Shown here in pieces: positions 24,684-33,403 of a stretch of 64,000 bases of DNA. Source of the stretch: Bacillus litorisediminis. GTDB lineage: Bacteria > Bacillota > Bacilli > Bacillales > JC228. The DNA lies in contig NZ_JAKZKT010000017.1 of assembly GCF_022808645.1 (NCBI RefSeq), positions 1-64,000 on the forward strand, in the 5' to 3' direction. The number at the start of each line of letters is the position of its first letter. Within the stretch, counting starts at the first letter, position 1. The translations under genes were made by a program, and so were the position numbers. The notes beneath the pieces are model-generated. The model did not search any database. It worked only from the letters and a program-made list of their open reading frames with translations, and was not told the DNA's origin.

Positions 24684-25413
24684 TGCTCACCGCCTCCTTC
24701 ATATAATCTTTAAGAAATGGAAAATCACCGGTCAGAATTAAGGTCATTCCTATTATATATTTCCGGTTTCTTTCAATGGTTTTGCGGCTTACGCTTACGA
24801 TTTTCGTTAGTTCTTTTACTGGGATCTTCTTGCTTTCAAAGAATTCTTCAAGCAGCCGTTTATTTTGAGATAATACCTTTGCCACCATAATGGCATTTGT
24901 TCTGGCATCTTGGTGCTTTGGCGTTTGGTCAACTAAATCTTGAAAGGAGATATCATAGTCTTTTAATAGATTAGTAAACGATAAAATTTCAAATCTTCTT
25001 TGATTCGATTCGTTCTGTCTTTCGTATTCTTTGATAGAAACAGATGAAAGAATGGAAGATTGTGATGGTTCATCTTCTGTTTCTTCTTCATCCATACTAA
25101 TAACAGGAATCTTATTTTGTGTTCGTATATAATCGATTACTCTTCGCTGAATGATGACATTAGCAAAGGGCAAAAAGGAAGAGCCTTTGTCAACTGAAAA
25201 TTGATCAATTGCATGATTAAATGCGATGAGACCAATGCTGAATTCGTCATCAGATTCCGTTACATAACGTTTACAAACCTTTGAAACCGCTTTCTTTATA
25301 AATGGCTGGTATGTTTCTAACAGCTGGTCTCTTAAATGTTCTTCGCCGTTTTGTATGGAGTCTACGATTTCTTCTATTTTTAAACTTTTTCGATTCGTAA
25401 ACAATTTCAGCAT
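24676..25413 (-). CDS. sigI: RNA polymerase sigma factor SigI
   Basis: 245-residue SigI-type factor. Region 2 is visible in ETYQPFIKKAVSKVCKRYV and DEFSIGLIAFNHAIDQFS, ending in IQRRVIDYIRTQNKI. A SigI-type C-terminal DNA-binding region has VKELTKIVSVSRKTIERNRKYI. In Bacillus it directs cell-wall and heat-stress genes. The ATG at 25413 has GAGGTG six bases upstream; a GTG within that site is less likely. A TATAAT lies about 30 bp upstream on the minus strand, without a clear -35. First gene of the sigI-rsgI pair. Confidence 0.93.
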   Translation of the reverse strand: MLKLFTNRKSLKIEEIVDSIQNGEEHLRDQLLETYQPFIKKAVSKVCKRYVTESDDEFSIGLIAFNHAIDQFSVDKGSSFLPFANVIIQRRVIDYIRTQNKIPVISMDEEETEDEPSQSSILSSVSIKEYERQNESNQRRFEILSFTNLLKDYDISFQDLVDQTPKHQDARTNAIMVAKVLSQNKRLLEEFFESKKIPVKELTKIVSVSRKTIERNRKYIIGMTLILTGDFPFLKDYMKEAVSNE

Positions 25414-25529
25414 TCGTCTCACCTCAAGTAAAAATCATTATATCATATTTTAAATTATTGATATGATACTTGGGTGAGCAATAATAGACCCAACATTTCA
25501 TCACCTAATTGAGTTGGTTGTACTCATTA

Positions 25530-25556
25530 GGGCCAGACCTTCTATTGGACTGGCCC
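25530..25556 (-). terminator. GC-rich hairpin after the DUF5667 gene
   Basis: 7-bp perfect core stem GGGCCAG (25530-25536) with CTGGCCC (25550-25556), extendable with mismatches. No T-run follows on the minus strand, so it may be a processing or weak termination hairpin. Confidence 0.5.
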
Positions 25557-25583
25557 CAAGAGACAAACTTATGATTTTAAGCT

Positions 25584-26678
25584 TTAGTTATTAGGACCTT
25601 TTCCATTTCCTTGTCCATTACCATTTGCTTTATCGTTTTCTTTGCCTTGTTTAGCTTCTTCTTTCTTTTCTTGTTTAACTTCTTCTTTTGCTGCTTTCTT
25701 TTCTTCTTTTGCTTCTTGTTTTACTTCTTTAGCTTCTTCTTTAGCCGCTTTCTTTTCTTCTTTTGCTTTATTTACAGCAGGAGATTCAACTTTTTCTTCA
25801 GTAACTGATTCATCTGTCTCTGTTGGTTCTTCTTCAACAGCAGTTTCTGTAGCTTCTGTTGTTTCTTCTGCAGCTTCTTCCGTTACATTTGTTTCTTCTG
25901 TTGTTTCATCAGTAGTAGCAGTTTCATCTGTATTAGCTGTTTCTTCAGTTTCTTCCTCAACTAGTTCTACTTCAAAGCCTAGCTTTTCCAGTTTCTTAAT
26001 AATTTTTGCATACGTTTTTTCAATATTTCTTTCAAGTGCGGCACGTGCTGTTGGATTTTTAACATTTTCTAGCGCATGTGTAAGAGCTATTATGTTCTGT
26101 GTTTGAAGATCTTCAAGAGTAACTTGCAATACTTGATCTTCGGATGCTTCTTCTGTAGCTTCGTCAGTTTCTTCTTCTGTCACATCTTCTTCAGTTGCTT
26201 CGTCCTCAGTTACATCAGATGCATCATCTTCTGTACCTTCAGTTTCATCAGTACCTTCTTCTGTATTTTCTTGATCTTCAGTGGACTCATCTGTCTCTTC
26301 TTCATTTGCCGCATCTTCTTCAGCCTGAGACATATATTCTAGAGCATTATTTAATGTTTCTATAGCTAATTCTTCATCACCGGCATTAAATAGCTCTTCA
26401 GCTTCTGCAATTTTTTCTGAAGCGTATTCAGCGTATTTTTGAACCTTTTCTGTATCATCAAATGTTAGCAGTAGTGATACATTCTCAAAGAATTTATCTA
26501 AGAAATAAAAGAAATTATCTGGAGTTAACCCCGGATCAGCTGTTGTTACTTCTTCCTGCTCATTTACCTGATTAAGTGATACGCTCTCCTCGTTTGCCAA
26601 AGCAGCAGAGCTTGAAAAAATCATGGTTCCTGCAACCATTGCAGCAGATGTTTGCTTGAAATATTTCTTCCAATCCAT
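25584..26678 (-). CDS. Secreted acidic DUF5667-domain protein
   Basis: 364 residues. The signal peptide (MDWKKYFKQTSAAMVAGTMI, cleavage near ALA-NEE) is followed by a DUF5667 block DPGLTPDNFFYFLDKFFENV with TFDDTEKVQKYAEYASEKIAEAEELF. Next comes a T/E/D-rich stretch (about 125-185), a second helical block (LQTQNIIALTHALENVKNPTARAAL), another T/E stretch and a long KEEKKAAKEEAKEVKQ helix ending GNGQGNGKGPNN. It is probably an exported, largely extended envelope protein. The ATG follows GAGGTG; the GTG inside that site was not used. Its position beside sigI-rsgI suggests membership of the envelope-stress response, an inference only. Confidence 0.8.
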   Translation of the reverse strand: MDWKKYFKQTSAAMVAGTMIFSSSAALANEESVSLNQVNEQEEVTTADPGLTPDNFFYFLDKFFENVSLLLTFDDTEKVQKYAEYASEKIAEAEELFNAGDEELAIETLNNALEYMSQAEEDAANEEETDESTEDQENTEEGTDETEGTEDDASDVTEDEATEEDVTEEETDEATEEASEDQVLQVTLEDLQTQNIIALTHALENVKNPTARAALERNIEKTYAKIIKKLEKLGFEVELVEEETEETANTDETATTDETTEETNVTEEAAEETTEATETAVEEEPTETDESVTEEKVESPAVNKAKEEKKAAKEEAKEVKQEAKEEKKAAKEEVKQEKKEEAKQGKENDKANGNGQGNGKGPNN

Positions 26679-26822
26679 CTTTGTCACCTCGTAAGTTTTT
26701 TATGTAGCGATCGCCTTCACTAACAGATTTCGAATCCATTCTAGCTTTTATGACGTTGCCCATTATAAAAGGTCAAAATTGTACCAAAAGACCTACCATA
26801 AATACGTTTATTCGTAAAAAAG

Positions 26823-26853
26823 AAAGACAAGCCTTCAATAAGAAGCTTGTCTT
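26823..26853 (-). terminator. Terminator of the membrane protein gene at 26926-27399
   Basis: 10-bp perfect stem (26823-26832 with 26844-26853). T-run follows on the minus strand (TTTCTTTTT). Confidence 0.75.
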
Positions 26854-26925
26854 TATATCTATATCTGTTCTTTCTGCTTTGAGAACTGTCCTCCAAACCG
26901 AAGACCTGATCAAAACCTTTTAGAA

Positions 26926-27399
26926 CTATGAGTGAGCATTTTCTTTCCGTCTTAATAAAATCGCACGTATCAAAAAGCCTACAGCCAAACCGGGAATCAC
27001 CGAAAGCATCGGAAAAAAAATCGGACCAATAAATACGCCAAACCATTCAACCCGAACTGAATACATTAGGCCAACTGTTACAAAATACGCACTGAACGCA
27101 AAAGGTAAGTACGAATATTTTTCTTCTCTAGGCATTGCACGTCGGTACGCATCCCACATTGCAAAGAAGTAGAGACATGGATAAAACATCAGCCAGCCAT
27201 AATCAATAACTTGCGCCGCTTCCCTTGTTTGGCCAAGGAAACTTAGCCTTATCGCTTCATTAAAATTACTTTGAACGTTCGTTACAAACTCTAATAGTAC
27301 AAATAGCGCTCCTTTTAAAAATTGACCCCCTAATAGCTGGGCAAATCCAGGGAGAGCGACACTCCAAAGGATTGCTTCAAGCTTATCCAGTTGTTTCAT
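26926..27399 (-). CDS. Multi-spanning membrane protein of unknown function
   Basis: 157-residue protein with about four membrane segments (WSVALPGFAQLLGGQFLKGALFVLLEF, WLMFYPCLYFFAMWDAYRRA, LPFAFSAYFVTVGLMY, MLSVIPGLAVGFLIRAILL). The N-terminal PGFAQLLGGQFLKG resembles TM2-like and DUF5683-like small membrane proteins, where a Gly-rich turn joins two helices. I do not recognise a named family with certainty. The ribosome binding site is weak. It has its own terminator. Confidence 0.7.
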   Translation of the reverse strand: MKQLDKLEAILWSVALPGFAQLLGGQFLKGALFVLLEFVTNVQSNFNEAIRLSFLGQTREAAQVIDYGWLMFYPCLYFFAMWDAYRRAMPREEKYSYLPFAFSAYFVTVGLMYSVRVEWFGVFIGPIFFPMLSVIPGLAVGFLIRAILLRRKENAHS

Positions 27400-27570
27400 T
27401 TTTTATATTCAAGTAAAGCCATATTTTTTGTAAACTCGTAAATATAACAGATAAGTCCATCGTGTCTTCTCCTTATCCAAGAGGGTCTATTGTCTGTCTA
27501 TATTGTTTACGTTCTTGATTGGAAATATGTTAACAAAAAGAAGTTCGTTTAAAGAAAAAGTATTTTCTAT

Positions 27571-27705
27571 TCATTCATTGAAAAAGATGGATTTGTGCTT
27601 CTGCCGTTTTTTGCGGACACTGGTTCCGCTATTTGTGCAGAAAAACAGTGATTTTTTGAAGATATTCACTTGAAGCCACTCTTTAATCATTTCCTCAAAT
27701 TTCAT
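27571..27705 (-). CDS. Possible small protein of 44 residues
   Basis: A short frame MKFEEMIKEWLQVN ending in a basic tail (VRKKRQKHKSIFFNE). AAAGGAGT is nine bases upstream of the ATG, an unusually good site for a chance frame. It lies directly after the swrC terminator. No family recognised, and the middle (FKKSLFFCTNSG) is not typical of a folded protein, so it could be a leftover fragment. Confidence 0.35.
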   Translation of the reverse strand: MKFEEMIKEWLQVNIFKKSLFFCTNSGTSVRKKRQKHKSIFFNE

Positions 27706-27740
27706 TAGTAACACTCCTTTATTATTGAAAGTTAGCCAAA

Positions 27741-27795
27741 TAAAAAACCGCTTCCATACAAACACATTAACAAAGTGTAAAAAGTATAGAAGCGG
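27741..27795 (-). terminator. Terminator of swrC
   Basis: 12-bp stem with one mismatch (27748-27759 with 27784-27795) and TTTTTTA on the minus strand beyond it. Confidence 0.85.
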
Positions 27796-27899
27796 CAAAT
27801 TATATGACTTACTTTTATCATTAGTTTAGCTTGGATTTAAACCTGCCTGCAATTAGCAAAATGCATATCAAGCATCTTTCAATTTCTCCGTATATCCAA

Positions 27900-30800
27900 T
27901 CAATCATCCTGCTGTGTCGTTCTCTTTAATTTTTCGAGGCTTTCCTCCAGCAGCTTGATCACTTTTTCCGTTTCATTTTCTTCTATTGTTTCTTCTCCGT
28001 CATCTACCGTATAGTGAAGGAATTGTTTTTCTCTATTCTTTTTCTTATGATACCGCTTCATTGAACGTGTAGTCCGATCAAATAAGCTATAAACGACAGG
28101 AATAATAATAAGCGTTAAAAAAGTACTGGAAATCAGTCCGCCAATGACGGTTATTCCCATCGGCTGATTTAATTCAGTCCCTTCTCCAATTCCCATCGCA
28201 AGCGGAACAAGTCCTAAAATGGTTGTAATCGCCGTCATGAGGATTGGCCGAATTCGCACCTTTACAGATTCGACGATAGCCTCATAGGTATCAAAACCTG
28301 ATTGTTTCCTCTGATTAATGTAATCTACAATAACAATCGCGTTATTAACAACAATTCCTGCTAAAACAATAACCCCAATTACAGCTGTAACACTGATTGG
28401 AGTATTGGTAATAAACAGCCCAATGCTAACTCCAATCACCATTAATGGTACAGTAAACATGATAACAAACGGTGTTTTCAATGATTCAAATTGGGCAGCC
28501 ATCACTAAATAAACGAAAATAACAGCTAATACAAGAGCTAGAGCCATGTCATACATAGCATCTTCTTGCAGCTCGCGATCGCCGGAATATTCAATCGTCG
28601 TTTCGTTCGAAAGGTTTAAGTCATGTATGGCTTGATCTACCTCATTTGAGAAATCTCCTAAGTTTGTTTCAGTGGAATATTTCACTGTAAATTGAACCGC
28701 CAGTTCTTGTTCCGCCCGCTGAATAGCTGATGGACCTTCACCAGTCGTGATATTTGCAATTTGGCCAAGTGTAACATAGGTACCGGCTGGTGTTCGAATT
28801 AATAAATCATTTAAAGCATCCAGACTATTTCTTTCTGCCTCATCATATTCAACGAAAACACCGCTTACTTCCCCATCTTCCTCAACAATCTGAGTGGCTT
28901 GAACCCCTCGTGTCACATTACTTACTACTGTTGCAACCTGAGCAGGCAGCAATCCATGAGCCAAAGCTTGTTCCCGATTGATGGTAATCTGGATTTCTTC
29001 TGAAGTTTGCTCTAAATCGGTTGTTATATCCGTTACATATTCGAGATTTCCAAGGGTATCTTCAATTTTTTGAACAGCTTCATTGAGTCTCTCTTCATTT
29101 GAATCTCTCACTACAAAACTTAGTGTCTGTGGATTAGTCCCTGCTGCTGACTGAGTATAGAATCTTACTTCAGCAGTTTCATTTTCCGTTCTAGCTGTTT
29201 CTTCTATTTCTGTTCGAATATCATCGATGAATTCTAGTGTAGTGACATCTCTATCTGCAGCTTCTTTCATTTTCACATAAATTTCAGCGCGATTCGTCTC
29301 GACCGCTCCGCTAAAGGAAGATTCCTGTGTTGCGCCTATCATACTTACATACACATCTACTGCTTCCTCTTGTTTCAGCTGCTCCTCCAATGCACCAACT
29401 ACATTTATTGTTTCTGCAAGAGATACACCATTTTCAAGCTCTACATTCATGGTAAAAAAGCCTTCATCGGTGCTTGGTAAAAATTGGGTGCCTACTTTAG
29501 TAAGGACAAATACACTCCCTGCTAAAATGGTCAATGTTAAAAATAGAGTGAGGAAACGGTGATGTAAGGACCAAATCACAGTTTTTTCTATACTTTTTAT
29601 TAATAAAGTCTGCTGCCGTTTCTCTTCATTAACAGCATTAGGAGTCTTTAGCCATTTACTTGCTATCATTGGGACAACCGTAAGGGCAACGAGAAGAGAT
29701 CCGAGCAGGCTAAAAGAAATCGTTAGCGCAAATTCTGTAAAAATATCGCCGATAATCCCTGTAATAAAGACAACCGGTATAAATACCACAACCGTGGTCA
29801 AAGTAGAAGCCGTAATAGCCGATGCAATTTCTTTAGCTCCGTCTAGAGCTGCATCCTTAGGAGACTTACCCATTCCAAGATGACGGTTAATATTTTCAAT
29901 CACCACTATTGCATTGTCTACTAGCATCCCGATCCCTAATGCAAGTGCCCCCATCGTCATGATATTTAAAGTAAAATCGGAAAAATACATCAGAACAAAT
30001 GTCAAAATCACCGAATAAGGAATTGCAATTCCAATAATAATCGGGCTTTTTACATTACGTAAAAATAGGAACAAAACAAGCATTGCCAGCGCTCCACCGA
30101 CTAATAAGGAGTTCGTAATATTTCCAATCGCGATTTGGATGTATTCGCCTTGGTCGAATAAAATATCAGCTTCTAATTCCTTATACTGATCATGTTTCAA
30201 TATTTCTTGGAGCGAATCTTGAAATTCAGCAGAAACATTAGCTGTATTCGCATCTGATTCCTGCAAGACACTAATTAATACAGCAGGCTGGCCATCCGCT
30301 CGAGTAATGGCACTTTGATTTCTCACCTGTTTTTCAACAGTTGCCACATCGCTTAACAGAACATTCTCTCCTGTTACAGGGTTCGTTCTAACAACCAGAT
30401 TAGAGATATCTTCAATCGACTGTAACTGACTGATGATCCGGGTTGTTAGCTGCTGGCGATCGGTAACTACTGGGTCTCCAGGCAACGAAATATCATTGGC
30501 CCTTAACACAGAGACAATCTCATCTTGTGATAAATGATGGGCTCGAAGCCGGTCCTGATTTAACGTGACAATGATATCATCAGTTGTAATTCCTGAAATG
30601 CTTACATTTGCAACACCATCGACTCTCTCCAAATCTATTTTCAATTCGTTGGCCAAATGATTTAGATCGCTTTGCTGTCCCTCTTTCCCTTTAAGCGAAA
30701 ATTGAATAATCGGAAACTGTGAAGGATCAAATTTCATAAATCTCGGCTCCACTTCATCAGGTAAAGAGGTTTGATTCATTCTCATAATGACATCGTTTTG

Positions 30801-31112
30801 AATTTCATCAATCGAAGTCGACCATGAAAACTCTAAAAGAATCAGATTGGAACCTTCTTGCGAAGTGGATTGAATCGACTGAATTCCCGGAAGTGTTGTC
30901 AGGCTAGCTTCTAATGGTTTGGTTACCTGCTCCAATACCTCCTGCGGACCAGCACCGGGGTAATTTGCGACCACTACCGCAATGGGAGGATTTAAATCTG
31001 GGATAAGCTTAAGAGGGATTCTTAGTACGGATACTCCTCCCAAAATCAATATCAAAAGCATCGTCACAAGGGTAAAGATCGGTCTCTTAATAGAAAACTT
31101 GCTAATATTCAA
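27900..31112 (-). CDS. swrC: RND-family efflux pump SwrC (AcrB-type)
   Basis: 1070-residue resistance-nodulation-division permease with the AcrB plan: first helix after SIKRPIFTLVTMLLILILGG, a large extracellular loop, six helices including GALALGIGMLVDNAIVVIENINR with the proton-relay aspartate, a second loop and six more helices (VIVLAGIVVNNAIVIVDYINQ). B. subtilis SwrC (YerP) exports surfactin and other lipophilic compounds and is needed for swarming. The C-terminal tail (about 40 residues, E/K rich) is longer than in AcrB. No membrane fusion protein gene is adjacent, which is usual for Gram-positive SwrC. Strong terminator downstream. Confidence 0.9.
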   Translation of the reverse strand: MNISKFSIKRPIFTLVTMLLILILGGVSVLRIPLKLIPDLNPPIAVVVANYPGAGPQEVLEQVTKPLEASLTTLPGIQSIQSTSQEGSNLILLEFSWSTSIDEIQNDVIMRMNQTSLPDEVEPRFMKFDPSQFPIIQFSLKGKEGQQSDLNHLANELKIDLERVDGVANVSISGITTDDIIVTLNQDRLRAHHLSQDEIVSVLRANDISLPGDPVVTDRQQLTTRIISQLQSIEDISNLVVRTNPVTGENVLLSDVATVEKQVRNQSAITRADGQPAVLISVLQESDANTANVSAEFQDSLQEILKHDQYKELEADILFDQGEYIQIAIGNITNSLLVGGALAMLVLFLFLRNVKSPIIIGIAIPYSVILTFVLMYFSDFTLNIMTMGALALGIGMLVDNAIVVIENINRHLGMGKSPKDAALDGAKEIASAITASTLTTVVVFIPVVFITGIIGDIFTEFALTISFSLLGSLLVALTVVPMIASKWLKTPNAVNEEKRQQTLLIKSIEKTVIWSLHHRFLTLFLTLTILAGSVFVLTKVGTQFLPSTDEGFFTMNVELENGVSLAETINVVGALEEQLKQEEAVDVYVSMIGATQESSFSGAVETNRAEIYVKMKEAADRDVTTLEFIDDIRTEIEETARTENETAEVRFYTQSAAGTNPQTLSFVVRDSNEERLNEAVQKIEDTLGNLEYVTDITTDLEQTSEEIQITINREQALAHGLLPAQVATVVSNVTRGVQATQIVEEDGEVSGVFVEYDEAERNSLDALNDLLIRTPAGTYVTLGQIANITTGEGPSAIQRAEQELAVQFTVKYSTETNLGDFSNEVDQAIHDLNLSNETTIEYSGDRELQEDAMYDMALALVLAVIFVYLVMAAQFESLKTPFVIMFTVPLMVIGVSIGLFITNTPISVTAVIGVIVLAGIVVNNAIVIVDYINQRKQSGFDTYEAIVESVKVRIRPILMTAITTILGLVPLAMGIGEGTELNQPMGITVIGGLISSTFLTLIIIPVVYSLFDRTTRSMKRYHKKKNREKQFLHYTVDDGEETIEENETEKVIKLLEESLEKLKRTTQQDD

Positions 31113-31221
31113 GAAAATCCTCTCCTAGCAGGTTATTAATAAGAATGGAGAATATTTATGTATAAGCTTATGCGGTCATGAATTTTTCTAGTGTTAAACT
31201 TGCTATTACTATACCTTTGTG

Positions 31222-31261
31222 TAAAAAACCGACCCTTTGCTTTTTCAAAAATCAGGGTCGG
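31222..31261 (-). terminator. Terminator of prfC
   Basis: 8-bp perfect stem (31229-31236 with 31254-31261) followed by TTTTTT on the minus strand. Confidence 0.88.
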
Positions 31262-31273
31262 CATGATGTACAG

Positions 31274-32848
31274 CTAGCTTCGGTCTTCCATTGGCTGGAA
31301 TAACGAAATCGTCGGATTTTTTTCTTGGAACCAGCGCAGTGCAAAGTCATTCTCAAACAAAAACACAAATCGGTCGTATCGATCTTTTACTAACATACTC
31401 CTTTGGCTCGATAGCTTATCATCAACCTTCTCAGAGTCTACCCATCTTGCTATTTTATGTCCCATCGGTTCCATTAAAATATCAACATTATACTCATTCT
31501 TTAATCGATGTTCAAAAACTTCGAATTGAAGCTGACCAACAGCTCCTAAAATATACTCATCAGTTCTCGCTGTTTTAAATAACTGAATCGCTCCCTCTTG
31601 TACAAGCTGCTGCATTCCTTTATGGAAATGCTTTTGCTTCAGCGCATTTTTTGCCGTTACCTTCACAAAAAGCTCTGGCGTAAATTGCGGAAGCCGTTCA
31701 AAATCGAATGTTTGTTTTCCGGCAACTAACGTATCCCCAATCTGATAGGTCCCTGTATCATATAAACCAATAATATCTCCCGCAACCGCTTCATTTACAG
31801 TCATTCGGTCATCAGCCAAAAATTGAGTTGACTGAGAAAGTTTAATATTCTTCCCAGTCCTGGCAAGAGTAACAGACATTCCGCGTTCAAATTTACCTGA
31901 ACAAATTCGAATAAATGCAATACGGTCACGGTGTGCTGGATTCATATTCGCTTGTATTTTAAAAATGAAACCTGAAAAATCATCAGATAATGGGTCGACC
32001 ACACCGGCTGTAGAATTTCTGCCCTTTGGAGGAGGCGCAAATTGCAGATACGTTTCTAAGAAGGTTTGCACCCCAAATAAATTAAGAGCACTTCCAAAAA
32101 AGACAGGTGTTAATTGGCCTTGATCAATGGCTTCTTTAGAAAAAGGGTTGCCAGCTTCATTCAAAAGCTCTATTTCTTCTAATGCTTGCTGGTAGACAGG
32201 GGACTCTTCGATTTCATGAGATTCCCGCAGCTTTCCGTCATCAGTTAACGGCAATTTTGTATGTTCTTTTGTTTTAAATAATTCGACCCTATTATGGTAC
32301 CGATCATAAATTCCCATAAAATCCTGACCCATTCCGATTGGCCAGTTCATTGGATATGACTGAATGCCTAATACCTCTTCCAATTCTGATAAAAGTTCAA
32401 GCGGCGGTCTCCCCTGCCGATCTAATTTATTGATAAATGTAAAAATTGGAATTCCCCGCATCGAACATACTTTAAACAGTTTTAAGGTTTGTTCCTCAAT
32501 ACCTTTAGCGGAGTCAATGATCATGACAGCACTGTCCACAGCCATCAATGTTCGGTACGTATCTTCACTAAAGTCTTGGTGTCCAGGGGTATCCAAAATA
32601 TTTACTTTAAAATCATTGTACTCAAATTGCAGAACACTCGACGTAACGGAGATTCCTCTTTGTTTTTCGATTTCCATCCAGTCACTCGTAGCATATTTTC
32701 CCGTTTTCTTTGCCTTAACTGTTCCCGCTTCTCTTATGGCACCGCCAAATAAGAGAAGTTTTTCAGTTAATGTGGTTTTCCCGGCATCCGGGTGGGATAT
32801 AATCGCAAAGGTTCTTCTCGATAGAACCTCTTCCTGTAAACTTTTCAT
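31274..32848 (-). CDS. prfC: Peptide chain release factor 3 (RF3)
   Basis: 524-residue translational GTPase that recycles RF1 and RF2 after peptide release. G1 SHPDAGKT (18-25), G3 DTPGHQD (86-92) and G4 NKLD (140-143) are intact. The switch I segment [21 protein letters not shown] is RF3-specific and separates it from EF-G. The C-terminal domain ([24 protein letters not shown]) is also typical. AAGGGAAG lies before the ATG. RF3 is patchily distributed in bacteria. A double hairpin at 32872-32906 lies in its leader. Confidence 0.96.
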   Translation of the reverse strand: MKSLQEEVLSRRTFAIISHPDAGKTTLTEKLLLFGGAIREAGTVKAKKTGKYATSDWMEIEKQRGISVTSSVLQFEYNDFKVNILDTPGHQDFSEDTYRTLMAVDSAVMIIDSAKGIEEQTLKLFKVCSMRGIPIFTFINKLDRQGRPPLELLSELEEVLGIQSYPMNWPIGMGQDFMGIYDRYHNRVELFKTKEHTKLPLTDDGKLRESHEIEESPVYQQALEEIELLNEAGNPFSKEAIDQGQLTPVFFGSALNLFGVQTFLETYLQFAPPPKGRNSTAGVVDPLSDDFSGFIFKIQANMNPAHRDRIAFIRICSGKFERGMSVTLARTGKNIKLSQSTQFLADDRMTVNEAVAGDIIGLYDTGTYQIGDTLVAGKQTFDFERLPQFTPELFVKVTAKNALKQKHFHKGMQQLVQEGAIQLFKTARTDEYILGAVGQLQFEVFEHRLKNEYNVDILMEPMGHKIARWVDSEKVDDKLSSQRSMLVKDRYDRFVFLFENDFALRWFQEKNPTISLFQPMEDRS

Positions 32849-32871
32849 GTGTCTCTTCCCTTCTAAACATC

Positions 32872-32906
32872 AAAAAACTTAGCAAGTGCTAAGCCGTAAG
32901 TGCGGC
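32872..32906 (-). terminator. Two adjacent hairpins and T-run just upstream of prfC
   Basis: On the minus strand a GCCG/CGGC hairpin (32893-32906) directly precedes a perfect 7-bp hairpin (32878-32884 with 32887-32893) followed by six T. It may simply terminate the upstream yueH-like gene. But only about 25 bp remain before prfC, too little for a promoter and leader, so transcription of prfC may have to read through it. Confidence 0.6.
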
Positions 32907-33033
32907 TATTGCCTATGTTAACTTCCTAGACTGAATTCGATCATTTCATTATTAGAAACCATATCTATACTACCATCTTATGAGCAACTTTGCTTCAGTT
33001 AATTTTTAAAAAAATTGATATGAATGCAACAAG

Positions 33034-33273
33034 TTACATTTCCCTCGTCCATTGATAAATTCGCACGGCCAACAATTCTGTGTTTTCTTCAGACAAATCA
33101 GCTTTGATTGTCTCTAACACGCTTTGTTTCACATCTTCTATTGAATCTTCATACTGAACAATCCCTGACCAAGCTAGATCGGGCACAGCAGCCAGAAAAA
33201 AATACTCCTTCTTATTTTCATATAAAAAAATTTTATATTCCTTTTCATCTAGCATTGTTTTTCTTATTTTCAT
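33034..33273 (-). CDS. YueH-like small protein
   Basis: 79-residue protein beginning MKIRKTMLDEKEYKIFLYEN, with KKEYFFLAAVPDLAWSGIVQYED. This resembles Bacillus YueH-family proteins of unknown function. The predicted fold is a small alpha/beta protein, cytoplasmic, with no membrane segment or motif. It starts at an ATG preceded by AAAGGATT. Sits alone between prfC and the nucleoside transporter. The family assignment is from memory of the sequence only. Confidence 0.65.
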   Translation of the reverse strand: MKIRKTMLDEKEYKIFLYENKKEYFFLAAVPDLAWSGIVQYEDSIEDVKQSVLETIKADLSEENTELLAVRIYQWTREM

Positions 33274-33403
33274 CTGAAAAATCCTTTCTACCTGTAAATT
33301 TCCTCAACTTCGCCTTATATAATTTTTTCACTTGGACACCATAAGATTACCAAGAAATCAATGAAATTGCACAAAAATTGGTCATTTTAGGAGGGAGTTT
33401 GTT

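Noticed and set aside
25611-26342. Plus-strand frames of 65, 154 and 88 residues rich in Ser, Phe and Val
   Set aside because: They are the antisense of the low-complexity DUF5667 gene, and the residue bias follows from its repeated Glu/Lys/Thr codons. No ribosome binding sites.
32364-32882. 172-residue plus-strand frame
   Set aside because: Complement of the N-terminal part of prfC, which has all GTPase motifs. The frame matches no family known to me.
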